Assembly: GCA_028583685.1 (NCBI GenBank)
Contig: JAMXIF010001119.1
Coordinates: forward strand, 1,904,794-1,968,793
Direction of reading: 5' to 3'
Length of the DNA: 64,000 nucleotides
Source: Petaurus breviceps papuanus
Lineage: Eukaryota; Chordata; Mammalia; Diprotodontia; Petauridae
In this document: positions 63,991-64,000 of the stretch, piece by piece
Layout: each line of letters begins with the position of its first letter
Position numbering within the stretch: position 1 is the first letter of the stretch
Translations under genes and position numbers: made by a program
The notes under the pieces: generated by a model
The model's database searches: none
Seen by the model: only the letters and a program-made list of their open reading frames with translations
What the model was told of the DNA's origin: nothing

Positions 63991-64000
63991 CTAGCATGCA

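Noticed and set aside
1-64000. CRISPR array, operon, tRNA or rRNA genes
   Set aside because: No regularly spaced direct repeats, no tightly packed ORFs, and tRNA-like motifs occur only as SINE heads without a foldable acceptor and anticodon arm.

Overview
The window is marsupial nuclear DNA: AT-rich and packed with nested retroelements. Three SINE types point to Metatheria. SINE-A is tRNA-like and begins GGGGCAGCTAGGTGGC. SINE-B has the same head plus a tail resembling the 3' end of RTE/BovB LINEs (GAAGAGTCGGACATGACTGA, then CAACAACAA). SINE-C is a second young tRNA-like family beginning GGCGGCCAGGTGGCTCAG. The L1s are of the marsupial type, and old L2, CR1/L3, CORE-SINE (MIR/THER-like) and hAT fossils lie beneath them. 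The species cannot be told from the sequence alone. Family names here come from remembered consensus patterns, not a database search; most repeat borders are good to about 10-20 bases unless a target-site duplication (TSD) is quoted.

One host gene is recognised: the 3' half of RBP1 (cellular retinol-binding protein 1) on the + strand. Exon 3 (13156-13257) and the last coding exon 4 (14134-14187) are intact, with good splice sites, a short 3' UTR and an AATAAA at 14367. Bases 1-13155 are then the end of intron 2; exons 1 and 2 are not in the window. The reading frame shows one notable change: the residue equivalent to Gln108, which contacts the retinol hydroxyl in CRBP-I and CRBP-II, is His, as in CRBP-III and CRBP-IV.

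Downstream of RBP1 (about 14.4-64 kb) no further host exon was recognised; RBP2, the expected next gene in placental mammals, was not seen. Regions: 14.4-35 kb is a patchwork of L2, CR1/L3, CORE-SINE and young SINEs. At 36.2-37.9 kb lies a four-deep nest with two solo LTRs of one family. At 40.3-41.2 kb is an odd unit of short tandem duplications ending in a polyadenylation signal. Between 44.2 and 45.3 kb is low-repeat DNA with a weak minus-strand ORF. At 47.9-51.4 kb an old L1 carries a second L1 with a perfect 15-bp TSD. From 53.1 to 61.8 kb lies a broken, formerly near-full-length L1 carrying five later insertions. The last is a 1.8-kb unit with complete LTR-like blocks in inverted orientation at both ends. 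The final 2 kb is mostly unrecognised.

No CRISPR, operon, tRNA or rRNA gene is present, and I see no new multi-gene system. The strongest leads are the RBP1 ligand-site substitution and the inverted-LTR unit.
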